NCBI GenBank assembly: GCA_950295325.1
Contig: OX485808.1
Span: 12,526,501 to 12,590,500, forward strand
Reading direction: 5' to 3'
DNA from: Polytrichum commune
Taxonomy: Eukaryota; Streptophyta; Polytrichopsida; Polytrichales; Polytrichaceae
DNA length: 64,000 nt
The notes under the pieces: generated by a model
The model's input: the letters and a program-made list of their open reading frames with translations, nothing else
Databases searched by the model: none
Told to the model about the DNA's origin: nothing
Shown here: piece by piece, positions 10,885 to 22,786 of the stretch
Position numbering within the stretch: position 1 is the stretch's first letter
Layout: the number at the start of each line of letters is the position of its first letter
Made by a program: the position numbers and the translations under genes

Positions 10885-13800
10885 ATGGATATCATCGCTC
10901 AATTGCAAGAGCATGCTAGCAAAATTGCATATATAGCTTTCAATGCTGCCGGGACTATCCAAAGAGACGCGCCACCTTCACAGTTGTTCCAAGACTATCC
11001 CAGACCACCTGCCGTCTCTGCCGATGCCCTTACCACTGTTGTCGAGCAGCCGAAGGAGATGGCTGCAGCCTTTGTAGATGCTGTTAAACAGGTTTCCTCG
11101 TCTTCTCGCAATTTTCTTTCCAGGTCATTAGTTTCAATTTCTAACGTGCATATTTTTCCCATCTCCAAAATGCAAGTGACTAAGGTAGACGAGCCTATTA
11201 CGGTTACGTCCACGAGGTTTGGTCTTTTCTGATGTGCAATAAATCCAGGTAAAAAACCAAGTCGATTAGTAAATCTCGTACGAATCCAAAACCATAAGGT
11301 GACTGAACCTCAATGTGTAATGAATTTTCAAAGAGCATATATGCAATCTTCTCAAGTGGTTATATAGGCAATTTTCTTTCGAAGTCATCAGTTTCACTTG
11401 TTCAGTTGCACACTTTGTCCATCTCACAAATGCAAGTGACAATGCAAGTGACTAAGGTAGACAAGCGTATTACGACTACTTTCAGGAGGTTTGGTCTCCT
11501 CTGATGTGCAATAAATCCAGAAAATCAGCCGAGTCTATCAGTAAATCTTGTACATATCCTAGACCCCTTAAGAATGAGATTAAGGTGACTAAACTTGAAT
11601 TTGTGACAATTTTCAAAGAGCATATACGTGATCTTCTTAAGTGGTTACATAGGCAATTTTAGGTCATCAGTTTCGCTTCTTCACTTGCACACTTTGTCCA
11701 TCTCAAGTATGCAAGTCACTAAGGTAGACGAGCCCTATTACAGTTGCTTTAGTCTCTTCTGATGTGCAATAATCCAAGTAAAAAAAGCCAGTTGAGTAGT
11801 AAATCTTTCACAAATCCCAAATTGTAAGAACGAGATTAAGGTGAATAAACCTTAAATTTTGACAAATTTTCAAAGAGCATATATGTGTGTTTTCTCAAAT
11901 GGTTACATGGGTGTGCCTAAAGAGGTTGGTGTTGAGCTTTGACTTTCTGGCTATCCCAACCAATTAGCTGTCATATTCATCCTCAGAATAATACTAGAAG
12001 CGTTATTATCTTGGTTATCTTGATTAGACCCACCCCCGAAAGGGAGTAGTAGCTTACTGGCGAGAAGCTCTTCACTCATCCTTGCTCCACCTGAAGTCGG
12101 CGTTTTTATTTAAAAGCATTGGTTTTAGGAGGATGTTGAACCATTTGCACCAAAAAGTAGGTGGTTGAATAAGGCATATCTACATTAGCATTCAATGTTG
12201 AGTCAGAGTCAGTTTTGATAAATGCCCTTGAGATTTTAAAATCTTTTGAGTGTTAACTCAACATTTAGCTCATTTAAATTCATAATTCAACCTTTTAGAT
12301 CTTGCAATGATAAAACATGAATCTTAAAGATTAAAATTGCAACTTTATGTTTAGTAAGCATTGTTTCAATATTGTAATTTGATGTGATTGAAAAATGTGG
12401 AATCAGTGCTGAATTAAGAGGTTTATGATGTCGTTTATCAACTTTCTTGACAATCATGTTCCTCAGAGTTGTTGCTTTCATACCAGCTTCTAGGTTTATC
12501 ATTACTCAGCTGAGACCATTTGTCTTGGCTTACCTCATCAGATTTGGTGTGATAACTGTGACGTACTTGACGCAGTTTGATGCTCTAGTAGCAGCTCTAC
12601 CTGTAATTGGAGGAGGAGAAGAGGCACAATACAAGCGCATAGCAGAATTACAGGTATGGTATTTTTCCCTGTTGAAGGTTGTTTTGCTCGAGCATCTCTA
12701 CAGATTTACTCTTCTATTAAACTTCAACTACTACTTCTACTCCTCTCTTTTTTCAACTTTTTTTGGCATTTAATTAGTTTGCACATCAATTTGGGAGTAG
12801 TGTGGATTTGATGTGGACCACACAGTCCAACTACTTTTTTCTAAACATGTTTTTTTCCATGAACAACTCACCACCTCCAAGTCACGCATGCATGGTGTTC
12901 TTATTCTTCTTGTGCCACCAATACTTGCCTATATGCACAAAAATATTAGTAACAAGTAGGTACTCAAAAGTCAGCAGGACTAAACCAATGTTCTTCATGA
13001 TGCACATTACTGCAGGATGTTGTCTGAAATGCTGAATGCTAATTTCCACGTTGGATTGACCACTGTCTTGACCAATATGAATATGACACGTGTCAATTTC
13101 CTTCTGAAAAATAACTGTTTTGTGTTGAACTAGACAGCGCCGTATGGTATTTTGGATGCAACAAAATTGATGTGTTGAACGTCCATACATTTTAATTATC
13201 AGAATTGATGCTGACTTCAAATTACTGTGGACCACCTCAATTTTGAAGATGTGGGCACTACAAACATAGTGTTGTATAGGCCCTAATGAAATAAAAGGTG
13301 TAGGCTGTTTGTGGATAAAGTAAAGAGTTCTTTAGATTCAACTTCATGGACATAATAGAAGTTATATTGTTATGGCTGCAGGCTGAAAACGATGAAGTTG
13401 ACCAGGAGCTGCAGAAGGAGTTAGAGGCAGCAGGTCAGGACACAACATTTGATGTTTGCAGTGTGCACTGAAGGGTAGTGTGCTTAAAATGATGGTGATG
13501 TTTGAGTCTTGTTTGTTTGGGTTTGAGTCTGCCACATTGATGAGTCATTGTTGACAGTTGGCAGCGTGTGATTGCCCATGACTTGAAGAGGTCATTGAAT
13601 GGGTTGCCTTGTGGTTTGATTGATGTAGGTTTACTGGACTTGTGCAATAGATAATTATGCCTATAGTTAGTGAAGTATGTGTCCAGATTTTCTTGTCAAC
13701 CTCTTGAACCCTGATCACAAGATGAATGCCCTTTTTTAAATAGGTTTTTTCAAACCACAATATCAATTGACCTGACAATCTGGTAGTTTCACTACATGTA

Positions 13801-14189
13801 TAACAAAGTTAGGCCTGGTGATAGTAATAAGAATGGAAGTGGGAATCAAAAACTTCCCTCCAAATGGTTTGCGAGACCTTCAATGAGTTGTGCTAATGCA
13901 AGGTGTTTTTGGTCCAAGTGTGGGGGAATTGCAGTTGTATGATGACTAAGCAATGTTGAGGTTGTGGAATCATCTCCTCTTCCCTTTCCCACCTGATTAG
14001 CTCTTTGCTTTGTGCAAGCCTGCCGAAAGAGGGCCAGGTCTTGGTTTCCTGCTCAATAAGTCAGTAATAAGGCATTTGTAATATACAAAGCTGAAATTTT
14101 GGTGTTGCTGTACAGGGTATGAGTTGAAGCAGGTTCAAGAGCTCTTTGATATGGCAGCTGACAATTGGTTGCAATTGAAGCCACCCTAA
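10885..14189 (+). CDS. MED21: Mediator complex subunit 21 (MED21), four exons
   Basis: Small subunit of the Mediator middle module, which links transcription factors to RNA polymerase II in the nucleus. Exons 10885-11091, 12576-12653, 13382-13433 and 14116-14189 join in phase to 136 aa, close to the roughly 140 aa I recall for plant MED21. It starts MDIIAQLQEHASKIAYIAFN, then RDAPP, and ends YELKQVQELFDMAADNWLQL, all matching plant MED21 in order. Acceptor sites are GCAG or ACAG. The protein should form the usual MED7/MED21 coiled-coil hinge (heptad-like EELQ/KELEAAG region). Intron 1 (about 1.5 kb) has been enlarged by a tandem repeat. LINE relics lie upstream and downstream, but none interrupts an exon. 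Confidence 0.93.
11107..11910. repeat. three-unit tandem repeat in MED21 intron 1
   Basis: Three units of about 260-285 bp. GATGTGCAAT recurs at 11231, 11503 and 11761, and ATGCAAGTGACTAAGGTAGA-like sequence precedes each copy. Unit 2 has a small internal duplication of ATGCAAGTGAC. The first unit begins about 15 bp after the exon 1 splice donor. Confidence 0.85.
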
Positions 14190-14763
14190 TGTTACTCTTA
14201 TCCAATATGATTTCTATTTCATCACAGCACCACATGTATCAGAACTTAGTGGGACTTCTAGTGTTCAATGCCACTTTAGGAGCTAAGCTCATGGATACCC
14301 TACTTTTTTGCTGGTTGAAATTTGTCAAACACTCTCTCATTCTAACATTGAGGGATTGTGGTTGTTGAATGTTCGTAATGATGTCATTAGAAAGTTAGAA
14401 TTTACCCTTTGAACAGGGTGGTGTTAGTTTTTGGCTCCAAACTGTTCTAGTTGATCTTACAGATTCTTTGGCCACTGTATATACCATTTGGCATGAAATC
14501 ACTCGAACACCTCTATAGAGATCCTCCCATGATACCCACTCAACTTGGATGACTACACTTTTAATGTTTTGAGTTTGCTATTATTTATTACAGACTGAGC
14601 GTTGGTTCATTATTGTGGACCTCATGAATTGGAATCATGTAGCTATCTATGTTTTCACGAGTCCTACTTCAGACCATGCTGTGATGTCAAATTGTTTTTC
14701 TGTAGGACAAATTTAACTATCAAACAAATTAAGGTCGACACTCCAAAACTTAATTTCCTCAAC

Positions 14764-15020
14764 AGGGACAAATTATTTGGCGGGAGAGGAACGACCTTGA
14801 CTTCCATTCTGAGAGGTGGCCAGAGCAAAAGATGTACTGATGTGTATCTGTTGCTTGACTATAAGTGGCAGGAATTGGTGGAACACTTTCATAAATCTCT
14901 TATTGCTCAACATGATATTCTGGAACGTTTTGGCGCCACTTAGTGCACAAGGGAGCTCATTGTTCATAGAAAAGAAGCACACCATTACTGGGAATCCCAA
15001 AGGTATGGTGTCATTAGTAA
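14764..15020 (+). mobile_element. second LINE reverse-transcriptase tail relic
   Basis: One frame reads QIIWRERNDLDFHSERWPEQ, the WxERND motif again. After a frame shift it continues DYKWQELVEHFHKSLIAQHD, and after a stop TRELIVHRKEAHHYWESQRYG. The order and spacing resemble the relic at 9700-10541, but the sequences are well diverged. It lies about 600 bp downstream of the MED21 stop. Confidence 0.6.
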
Positions 15021-16104
15021 CCATGTCTACCAATCCCCTGTGTTTGTAACAGGGCTTCCTATTCCGTTGATTTTTTTCCTTTTATTTCCCTCGAAACTTG
15101 GCATGTGTCAGTCCTACATTGGTAAAGACCTACTTGAATCCCATGTGTAAACTACAATCTAGATTACTAGTATTCAAAAATGGAGAAACCAACAAAAATT
15201 AAGACATTTTCTCTGATATTAGGCTATGAAGAAAGATATTGGCTGCATGGATTCTGCAACTTTCGAAATTCTCATTTCTTCAGTTACTTAGTGTTGGATT
15301 GCATAGAAAACAGTTACAATGCACTAGAATTGATCTATGAGCTAAAACTCATAAGAAGCTTTGTAGTGTCCATATTCATATAATTTTTCATATAATTTTT
15401 CTGTGCCATAAAGTCTCATCATCTTCAGCATTGTTTGCTCACATTAATTCCTAATATCGAAGCAAATTTATCAAACAAGTTGCACCCCTCGCTCCTTGCC
15501 TAGACACTTTATGAAATTTTCACAATTTCTGGTGATGGACCTTGTGCATATCAATTTGTAGCCCTAGTGGTTGTGGACATTTTTGTGCATATGTATCCTC
15601 ACCACCCGATACTGAGGCTGAAATTTCTTGTACATAGGTGACAATTGCTTGAGGAGTAATTAACCCTTAACCTACGAGGCCATATTTGGGCTTATGAATG
15701 ACTCTTGAAGGCAAATTTATCCAAAAGGAAGGTGCTAGGAAGGGTACAATAGGTATCATTGTATTCTTCATGAATTTTTCTTGTCAACGATGGTGATGAT
15801 CCCATATCAATATGAAAAGATGATTGTTAACAAGAAAATTTTAGTCAAGAATGAACTAACTTTTCCCTTTTTTGATACATTTCTATAAATATTATTAACT
15901 TTGAATCAAAATTGTCAATCTATTATGGAGACTATTTCTTACCTCAAAGTGTACATCTTTTCTTAATATAACCATGAAAGTTTGGACTATAATTTGATTG
16001 CAAATATTTATCACAATTTCTTCAAGTTCGATGATTTGATATTGATTATAAACAAATCATGACAATTACTCAATATTGCTACCATATTGATGTGATCTTA
16101 AAAT
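15021..16104. other. AT-rich spacer, no gene seen
   Basis: No open frame resembling a protein, no tRNA-like fold and no clear terminal repeats. Confidence 0.5.
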
Positions 16105-16515
16105 CACTACACTAAATATACCAATAAGTGAGTGTGGGCTAATAGTCAGGGTGGGAAATTAACGGATGATACTAAATTTCTTTACGCTATGAATTAGTGC
16201 CACCGGAAGAACTAGGAAGCAGTGTTCATCTCGGCACTTGGCACTATTCACTTAAAGTACCAACACTTGGCATGAAAGTATCATCACTTAGCACTAATCA
16301 CTAAATGTATAAAAAATTGTCATTATTTACTAACAAGCATGTGGCACACACTACTTTTCTTGAAATCTATGGTAAATGAGCATAGAATTTATTGTCTTCA
16401 TGAATGTAGTGTCATTCAATAGCAACTTCAGCCTTTGGTAACTTTGAGATTTGGCTAGATTATGCGTGTGACTTGAATTAGTACTGCCTCAATAATTGGT
16501 ATACTTAGTGTAGCA
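16105..16515. mobile_element. putative MITE with 28-bp terminal inverted repeats
   Basis: The left end reads CTACACTAAATATACCAAT and the right end, reverse-complemented, CTACACTAAGTATACCAAT. About 410 bp, non-coding. The target duplication could not be fixed. Confidence 0.5.
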
Positions 16516-16624
16516 ACAACTTTTCTTTTAGGTACAATAAAGATTGAGCTTTAGAAAGCTTAGTTTCTAGATGATCCAATAAAACCACAACATGCTCCAA
16601 GAAGTTAAGGGTTAATGTGTATAA

Positions 16625-17007
16625 AGGGTTGGTTCACATGGGGTCCCAAGTTCCCAACTCCCACTCATGCTAGCAAGTCCCAACATGAAGGCAAAGGCCC
16701 AACTTTTGATCCTCACGAAACCATTAAAATATGGTTAATTACCATTAAAGTTGGATGTTAGTTACTTCATGCAAAAACATTTGCAGGACTTGTGTTGAGA
16801 GTTGGGTCTAGCTTTTTGCTCAACGCAAATCTCAACACAAGTCCCAAGCCTCACCTCCAAAAGTGTTGCCATGTAGGCATCCATGTCATACTTGGAACTT
16901 AGAACTTGGGACCCCATGTGAAATGGTAAGTGCCAACTTCTATGTTCTCAACGGTTGAGATTGCATGGATTGACCTCGAGTGACTTGGGACCTGTGCGAA
17001 CCCGCCT
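16625..17007. mobile_element. PIF/Harbinger-like MITE
   Basis: 383 bp, flanked by TAA (16622-16624 and 17008-17010). The left terminus is AGGGTTGGTTCACATGGGGT and the right, reverse-complemented, AGGCGGGTTCGCACAGGTCC. Internally GGACTTGTGTTGAGA and its complement TCTCAACACAAGTCC form a second hairpin near 16786-16845. It is related in opposite orientation to 20469-20837. Confidence 0.75.
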
Positions 17008-17153
17008 TAAGATCTCAAGCAAGAAATATTTTCATGAATGTGATTTGGGATGTGATTTGGGATGTGGATTAGGACATGGTTCGGGGACGTGGTTTGGGGA
17101 CATGGATGCATCGGGCATGAGACTGGGCTATGGTTTGATTGAAGGGACAAACT

Positions 17154-17348
17154 ATGGCGACGCCGCTCCAGGTTCCAACCAACCTCTCGCCTATGTCTCT
17201 CCGTCGCCAACAGTTGCGTCCATCTCGCACAAATTCTCCCTCCTTTTCGTCCCTCTCTCTTAAAAATTCCACGGCGCACTCATGCATCTCGCTTCGGCGT
17301 ATTCCACATCACAAAAATTTGCGAAAGTTCCTTCACGTTAAATTTCAT
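17154..17348 (+). CDS. possible 5' exon encoding a plastid transit-like peptide
   Basis: The ATG at 17154 opens 65 codons (MATPLQVPTNLSPMSLRRQQ...), rich in Ser, Arg and Pro with no acidic residue, as in chloroplast transit peptides. It ends at a GTAATT donor in phase 0. The next coding exons on this strand belong to the RING-CH/AlgH gene. That gene's frame is open back to 18636, where an ATTAG acceptor would also be in phase 0. It could therefore be that gene's first exon, but the acceptor has a weak pyrimidine tract. It could equally be chance or a gene fragment. Confidence 0.3.
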
Positions 17349-18713
17349 GTAATTCTCGCTCTTCATACCATTTAGAGGTTCACTGTTGCGTTGTCATGGT
17401 TGATTACATCTGAATCAAGCTAAAGACTGTTGATGAAATGCGTGTGATGTCTTACTCATTGATTTTATCAAGAGTGATCCTTTTGGTTCTTGTTTTCTGC
17501 GTTGACGAAAGTGAAATGCTAGGAAAAATGAAAGGACAGGTTTGGTATGACCTGTAATATTGGTTTGCTTATGATACACTCTTTTGAAGCTTCAAATTTG
17601 CGAGAATTTTGTTCATGGTTTGGTAGGGTTCTATGGCAACAATGTTATAGCGACATTTGTATTTGACATGCTGGTTTTCGTGTAATGTGACGAGAATGCT
17701 CTTGTTGGGAATTTAATCATTTTCATTATTTGCCAAAGTTCCGTTTTAAGACAATGTGTTCACTCAAGATTTTTCTATATAGTGCATGAACTGGGAGTTT
17801 TTCTCGAAAGGAATTGAGTAATCTTCATTGGTGTTGGTATAAGAATACCATTTGAATCATGACCAAAATTATGGTTACCTCTTCATAGCTTAGGTCAAGA
17901 AATTTGAGGGGATGGCTGCCATTCAAGCCAACCCTCGGATAATCTAGTGCAATCAAGGCAAAGATCAAATTTATATAGAGTGCGGAATAGAGTACACTCA
18001 ACCAGATCAAACTGCTAGTGTTTGCTGAAGGTGATGGATCAAATAAAGGGTGATTTATGTCGCCATGCAAAGTGAATTGCTCTTTGAATTATATGATTAT
18101 GGCCCTGATTTTGATACCGCATCAAATTTTAAGTGAAATATACCACCAAATTTTTCAATGAGAGTAAGATGGATTGATCCAAGTCCGGAATGCTACAGAG
18201 AAGTCACCTTCAGGATATTTCTTGAGGGACCACTGTAACACGTATTTGAATCTGGTTTGCTTTGGGTCGTGAATTTGGTTGAGGACGTTTATTGCAGGCT
18301 TCAACGTTTCCTTGTTTCTTAAATCATAGGAGCAATTTCAAAGAAAAAAAAGAAGAACAAAAAAACTATGCAACTTTCTTTAAAGCCACATTATGCATCT
18401 AGCTTGCTTGAGGTACATATTTACTCAAAAGTTTCAGAACCTCATTGAGGTTGCAGTGTGCTTTGCAGTGACTACATCAACATTTCGTTGAATTGAATGA
18501 ACTCCTCGAGTGTTGAAGCTACTCTCACCATCAGATGCAGTTGCGGAATGCAACTCATATTCTATTACCGCAGTGGAAGTGTGGAGTTGCATGCTGACGC
18601 AAATCATGAAGCAAATCCTCATTGGTAACAATTAGACAAGGGGCCTACATTCTACTCTGACGAGGAGCTTGAATGAAGGGCCCACTTTAGTAAGGAACCA
18701 GAGTTACAAAAAC
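17349..18713. other. intron or spacer before the RING-CH gene
   Basis: A frame at 18497-18625 (MNSSSVEATLTIRCSCGMQL...) looks protein-like and ends at a GTAACA donor. Its nearest acceptor would leave an intron of about 40 bp, too short for plants, so it is not called as an exon. Otherwise AT-rich with no recognised features. Confidence 0.35.
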
Positions 18714-21700
18714 ATGGAAAATACTCCCCAAACAGGGCAACGAGAGGAGACATGTCGCATTTGCCTGGAGTCATCCCCAATAGCCAACACCAGCGCTAGC
18801 AAAATTTCAAGATTCACAAATTTTGACGATGAAGATCGCCTAATTTCACCATGTGCATGCAGTGGTACTCACGCCCCACTTGTTTCTGCTCAAGTGATGG
18901 ATGTTAAACTTGAAGCACGTAACAGCTCTAGTAACCTTCAAACTACAATCACTACTAGTTTTTCATTTGTGCTGTTACATATTTCTCGAGTTACCATGTT
19001 CCAGTTCTCTCTAACATAGGCAATGTTTCCAATTTTACAGGAACTCAAGCCTACGTACATTATAAGTGCCTCCAAAGATGGCAAAACTCTGTAATGACGT
19101 CAAGAAGACCTGGCCCCGGACAGAGCCCAGCTCTCATGTAAGAGACCACCTGCGTTCTACTCTATGTTCGACACTAAACTGATTTATTCATTAGGGGTTA
19201 TCAAATACCGCAATTGCTGGAAAAGTGACCTTTCTTAGAATTTTGAACTGCAGATGCTCTGTGTGTACCCACAAGTTCTCAGTAGCGCCTCCCCGACCTA
19301 CATTGAGCTTCCGAATTCGGAGAATTCTATCGAGCTACGCATGTGAAGTCACAGGCCTTGTTATCATGCTAGTGAGTACTCCCCCTCTTGGATATCTATT
19401 CGTAATATCACGCTCGTGGCAACCAAAGGGCATGTGATATCAAGGAGTTCTATAGTGTTAGCATGGATGTCTGGTAAAAGAGAATTAGTGTAACATGTGG
19501 CATTATGGAATAACACAAACACAACATTGCAATAATGACAATTAAGTACAATATCGGTGACAACATGATGCATGCAAGCGTGTGGTTTGAATTCTTTGAT
19601 GGTTTATTTTCATGTCAAAATCCGTGATATAAGGGAAGGAAACGTGAGAATAAGGAGTGAGATTCAGACTACGAATATCCGTTCCCTAGGGTTTCAGGAT
19701 ATAAGAGGAGTAGCATTAAGGAAGTTGATATTAATGAGTTCAGAGTGTAATTAGGTTTGTTTACAGGCACAATATTTCAAGCATGATGTGAGCATTGTGT
19801 CTATGAAGACTTAGTTGCAATTGTACCTTGAATGATACATAATCAACAATGTGAGGGTTTCCACAAATTGAAAGAGTGAAAATGAGCGGATGTTGAGTAA
19901 TGGCATTGGTTATTTTTGGGATTGCAGCAGCTACTCATGACCCTTTACATGACAAGGGGCGTGATGCTTTAGTAGGCACTACATATGCCCTGTGTGTTCC
20001 TGACTTTCTGCGTTGTTTCCTAGTTTGCGTGCTACGTGGCTCTGGCTGGCCACAATTTGCAGACTTTGATCGATGACCTGGAAAGTGGACTCTCACTTGC
20101 CATTGAGGTTTTACCATGCAGCCTTCAGATGAAGGTTTTGGAGGATGGTTGTAACTCAAGAACGTGCAAGTAAGCTATACCGTCACCTTACAAGTGTGTC
20201 GACTTCAGTTTTGCCTTAGCTGCATGATCACTTTGAAGCTCAAAAATGATGCTAGAATTCCAAACAGAATACGTGGATCTACATGTTGTGGTACTATTTG
20301 CAACAATGAACAATTCATGTGCATTGAATCTTGGTGTTCGTTCCCTAAGTACTTTTGCTTGGACGTGTAAGTGTGTGCTTGGTCACGTTTTACGTTGTCT
20401 ACTTCGATAATTAGTTGCCAATATTATGGAGGATCGTCTTGCCCCTGTCATCATCCAATTTGCACTAAGGACAAGTTCACACAGGACCCGGGTCCTAAGT
20501 CCCAAGTCACTCGAGGTCAATCCGTGCAATCTCAACCATCGAGAGCATGGATGTTGGGACTTACCACTTCACATACGGTCTCAAGTCCTCAGTCCCAAGT
20601 ACGACATGGACGCCTATGTAGCAAGACTTTTTCGAGGTGAAGATTGGGACTTGTGTTGAGACTTGGGTTAGGAAAAAAGCTAGACACAACTCTCAACACA
20701 AGTCTCACGAATGTTTTTGCATAAAATAATCAAGACCCGACTTTGATGAACATCAACCATACATGAATGGTTTCTTGAGGCTCAAAAGTTGGGACTTTGC
20801 CTTCATGTTGGGACTTGGGACCCATGTGAACTGGCCGTAAATATGTCAGCTTGTCGTGTGCTTTGGTATACTTTTTAAGAGCGTGAGTTCGATGAAGAGG
20901 TCAGTCTCTGAAAGGTTTGTGTAGCTACAATGTGTAGCACAGCGGCAGGGTGACGCGAGTCTTTTGACGGGGTGTAACAGGAGTGGCGGAGAGGGCCAAT
21001 GCTGCGATGTGGTGGGTTAGTTTACCACGGTCTAAAAACTAACCCAAGTGGAGGACCCCTGCAGCACGCTCAAAATGGGGAGCAGGTTGTGGGAAGCTTC
21101 GAGTTCTCTGCATCCGGGCACTCTTTTGGTGGCCACCCCAGCAATGCTATCTCCATACTACTTTGGCACAGTGGTACGTGCTCCGCTCCTCGATAAATTT
21201 AACTTTCAATCGTTTCAGTTTGAACGTTGTTCACCACATAAAGGATGGGATACTTGTCCCTCAATTCACGTAGTTTAACCTGATCTATGATACTATGTTG
21301 TGGCTCCACGATTATATGATTCTGTGACACTCAAATCAACATGTTGGGTTCCCGCAAAGCTCATATTTTTGCATGATATATGCCGCTTGTGAGAGGCAGT
21401 TTTGTATGATATTTGAATTGAGTGCACAAATGTTGTCGTCCAGGTTTTGTTATACGAGCACGAAAGGTGCCGAGGTTCACGAGGTCTAATACTCAACAAG
21501 CATGCGGAGGTACTCACTAACTAATCAGGACCAAGGGCATTCTAATCTGTGAGTAGGACAACGCTTCCACACATAGCGTGCATGGGCGAGAGGGAATTAT
21601 CGTATGCGAGCGTACGTATCGTTCATCTCATATAAAAGCCCTGAAAGATTACACAAAGTGGAGGTTACTTTTTTTAGTTGATTTGACATCGGATCTAGTT

Positions 21701-22786
21701 TTAAAGACCCCAAATTAGTGAACTTGAGGTCATTTGAGATGAATCGGCAACAAACCTATAGGGGGTGAAGGTTTTATGTTGGATGGAGGTAATTCTCGCT
21801 CTCCGCATGCATGAATGAAGAGAATGTTGGAAAGATTTTAGGATATGCCGCAACCAACAGTAAGTGGCGGATTACAAGCGCAATAATTGCATCGATTTTT
21901 ATTTATTTAATCTAAGTTGAAGAACACTCCTAATCATGTAGAGAATTGCTTAGGTTATGATTGCTATGATCGTTAGCATGTGAGTGCTGAGTTTAATTTC
22001 GACATGGACTGGGCTAGGAATCACACAAGACACTAATGGCAATTAAGTTCCACGAATGATGAGCGTAGACAACAAGTGATAGCTTTTCTATGAGAAACAG
22101 TAGACAACTCAAAATTTGGTCAAACTTGAAAACGTGGTTTTCTTGTGTGAATTCTTCGAGCACAAACATATGCAAAGAACATCAAATCCAACAAGGACTC
22201 ATCTCCACCTAATGGATATATATGTATATATATATATACTCATCAAGTGTTGTGAATATGATTCTAGGAGGGGGACATTGTGCATTGGGAGAACCAATTG
22301 TTTCTAGGAGTCCACAACAATGCTGCGTTGAGACACATTGCACATGGGACGGGTGGACCTTACAAACCAGAAGAATGGTTCATCTTGCAACGATGCTCTC
22401 CGTCGCCTGTGAATTGTAAGCATTGTACACATGAAGCAGGCAGGCCGAAAACATGCAGTAAAGACTGGGGACGGGAGATTCTACCTGGAATATTTATAGG
22501 CAAGGATGTGGGGCCGGTGTTGCGCCATCTCGGTGGTTGCAAAAGGCCCAATGTGCTAATCGAGCAGGGCTCCGAGAGAACCGAGGCTCTGAAAGAAGAG
22601 AGTGACCGAAATGGCGAAGAATGCTATAACGTCGACCACCAGGTCATACATGGCCATGCGGAATGGTTTGTCGGCCAGTTAGGAAGTGCCGTGCGACGAG
22701 GGCTATGGAAAACACGAGAAAACGCCTCGTCTATTCTTCTTTCAACGCCGCCTCATGAGCTATGGCACACTTTGCTCACAGAGTAG
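18714..22786 (+). CDS. RING-CH E3 ligase fused to AlgH/YqgE (DUF179) domain, eight exons
   Basis: Proposed exons 18714-18864, 19041-19137, 19254-19371, 19928-19960, 20024-20169, 21065-21173, 21444-21509 and 22268-22786 join in phase to 412 aa. Residues 14-80 form a RING-CH (MARCH-type) finger: CRICLE, SPCACSGTQAYVHYKCLQRW, then CSVCTHKF, a C4HC3 set expected to recruit an E2. A hydrophobic stretch (CEVTGLVIML, then LLMTLYM) follows. From about residue 185 the sequence matches the AlgH/YqgE/DUF179 family: HPGTLLVATPAML, VLLYEHERCRGSRGLILNKH, HGTGGPYKPEEWFIL, EILPGIFIGKD, HAEWFVGQLGSAVRRGLW. DUF179 function in plants is unclear. The 33-bp exon at 19928 and the exact acceptor of exon 6 are the weakest joins. 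The first ATG at 18714 is used because the frame upstream has none; an upstream exon is possible. Introns carry two repeats and one MITE. Two adjacent genes cannot be excluded. Confidence 0.65.
19404..19750. repeat. dispersed repeat copy 1, in intron 3 of the RING-CH gene
   Basis: About 340 bp shared with 23690-24015 in the same orientation. Landmarks include AATATCACGCTCGTGGCA, TTATGGAATAACACAAACAC and AACATTGCAATAATGACAAT. Non-coding. Confidence 0.8.
20469..20837. mobile_element. PIF/Harbinger-like MITE in intron 5 of the RING-CH gene
   Basis: 369 bp, flanked by TAA (20466-20468 and 20838-20840). The right terminus, reverse-complemented (CGGCCAGTTCACATGGGTCC), matches the left end of 16625-17007. 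The internal GGGACTTGTGTTGAGACTTG with TCTCAACACAAGTC forms a hairpin. Confidence 0.75.
21655..21795 (+). repeat. dispersed repeat family A, copy 1
   Basis: Shares GAGGTCATTTGA, an AACAAACCTATAGG-like core and TTATGTTGGATGGA with 54345-54500 (same orientation) and 33383-33510 (opposite). It lies in the last intron of the RING-CH gene. Confidence 0.65.

Noticed and set aside
18497-18625. MNSSSVEATLTIRCSCG exon before the RING-CH gene
   Set aside because: Joining it to the next exon needs an intron of about 40 bp, below the plant minimum.
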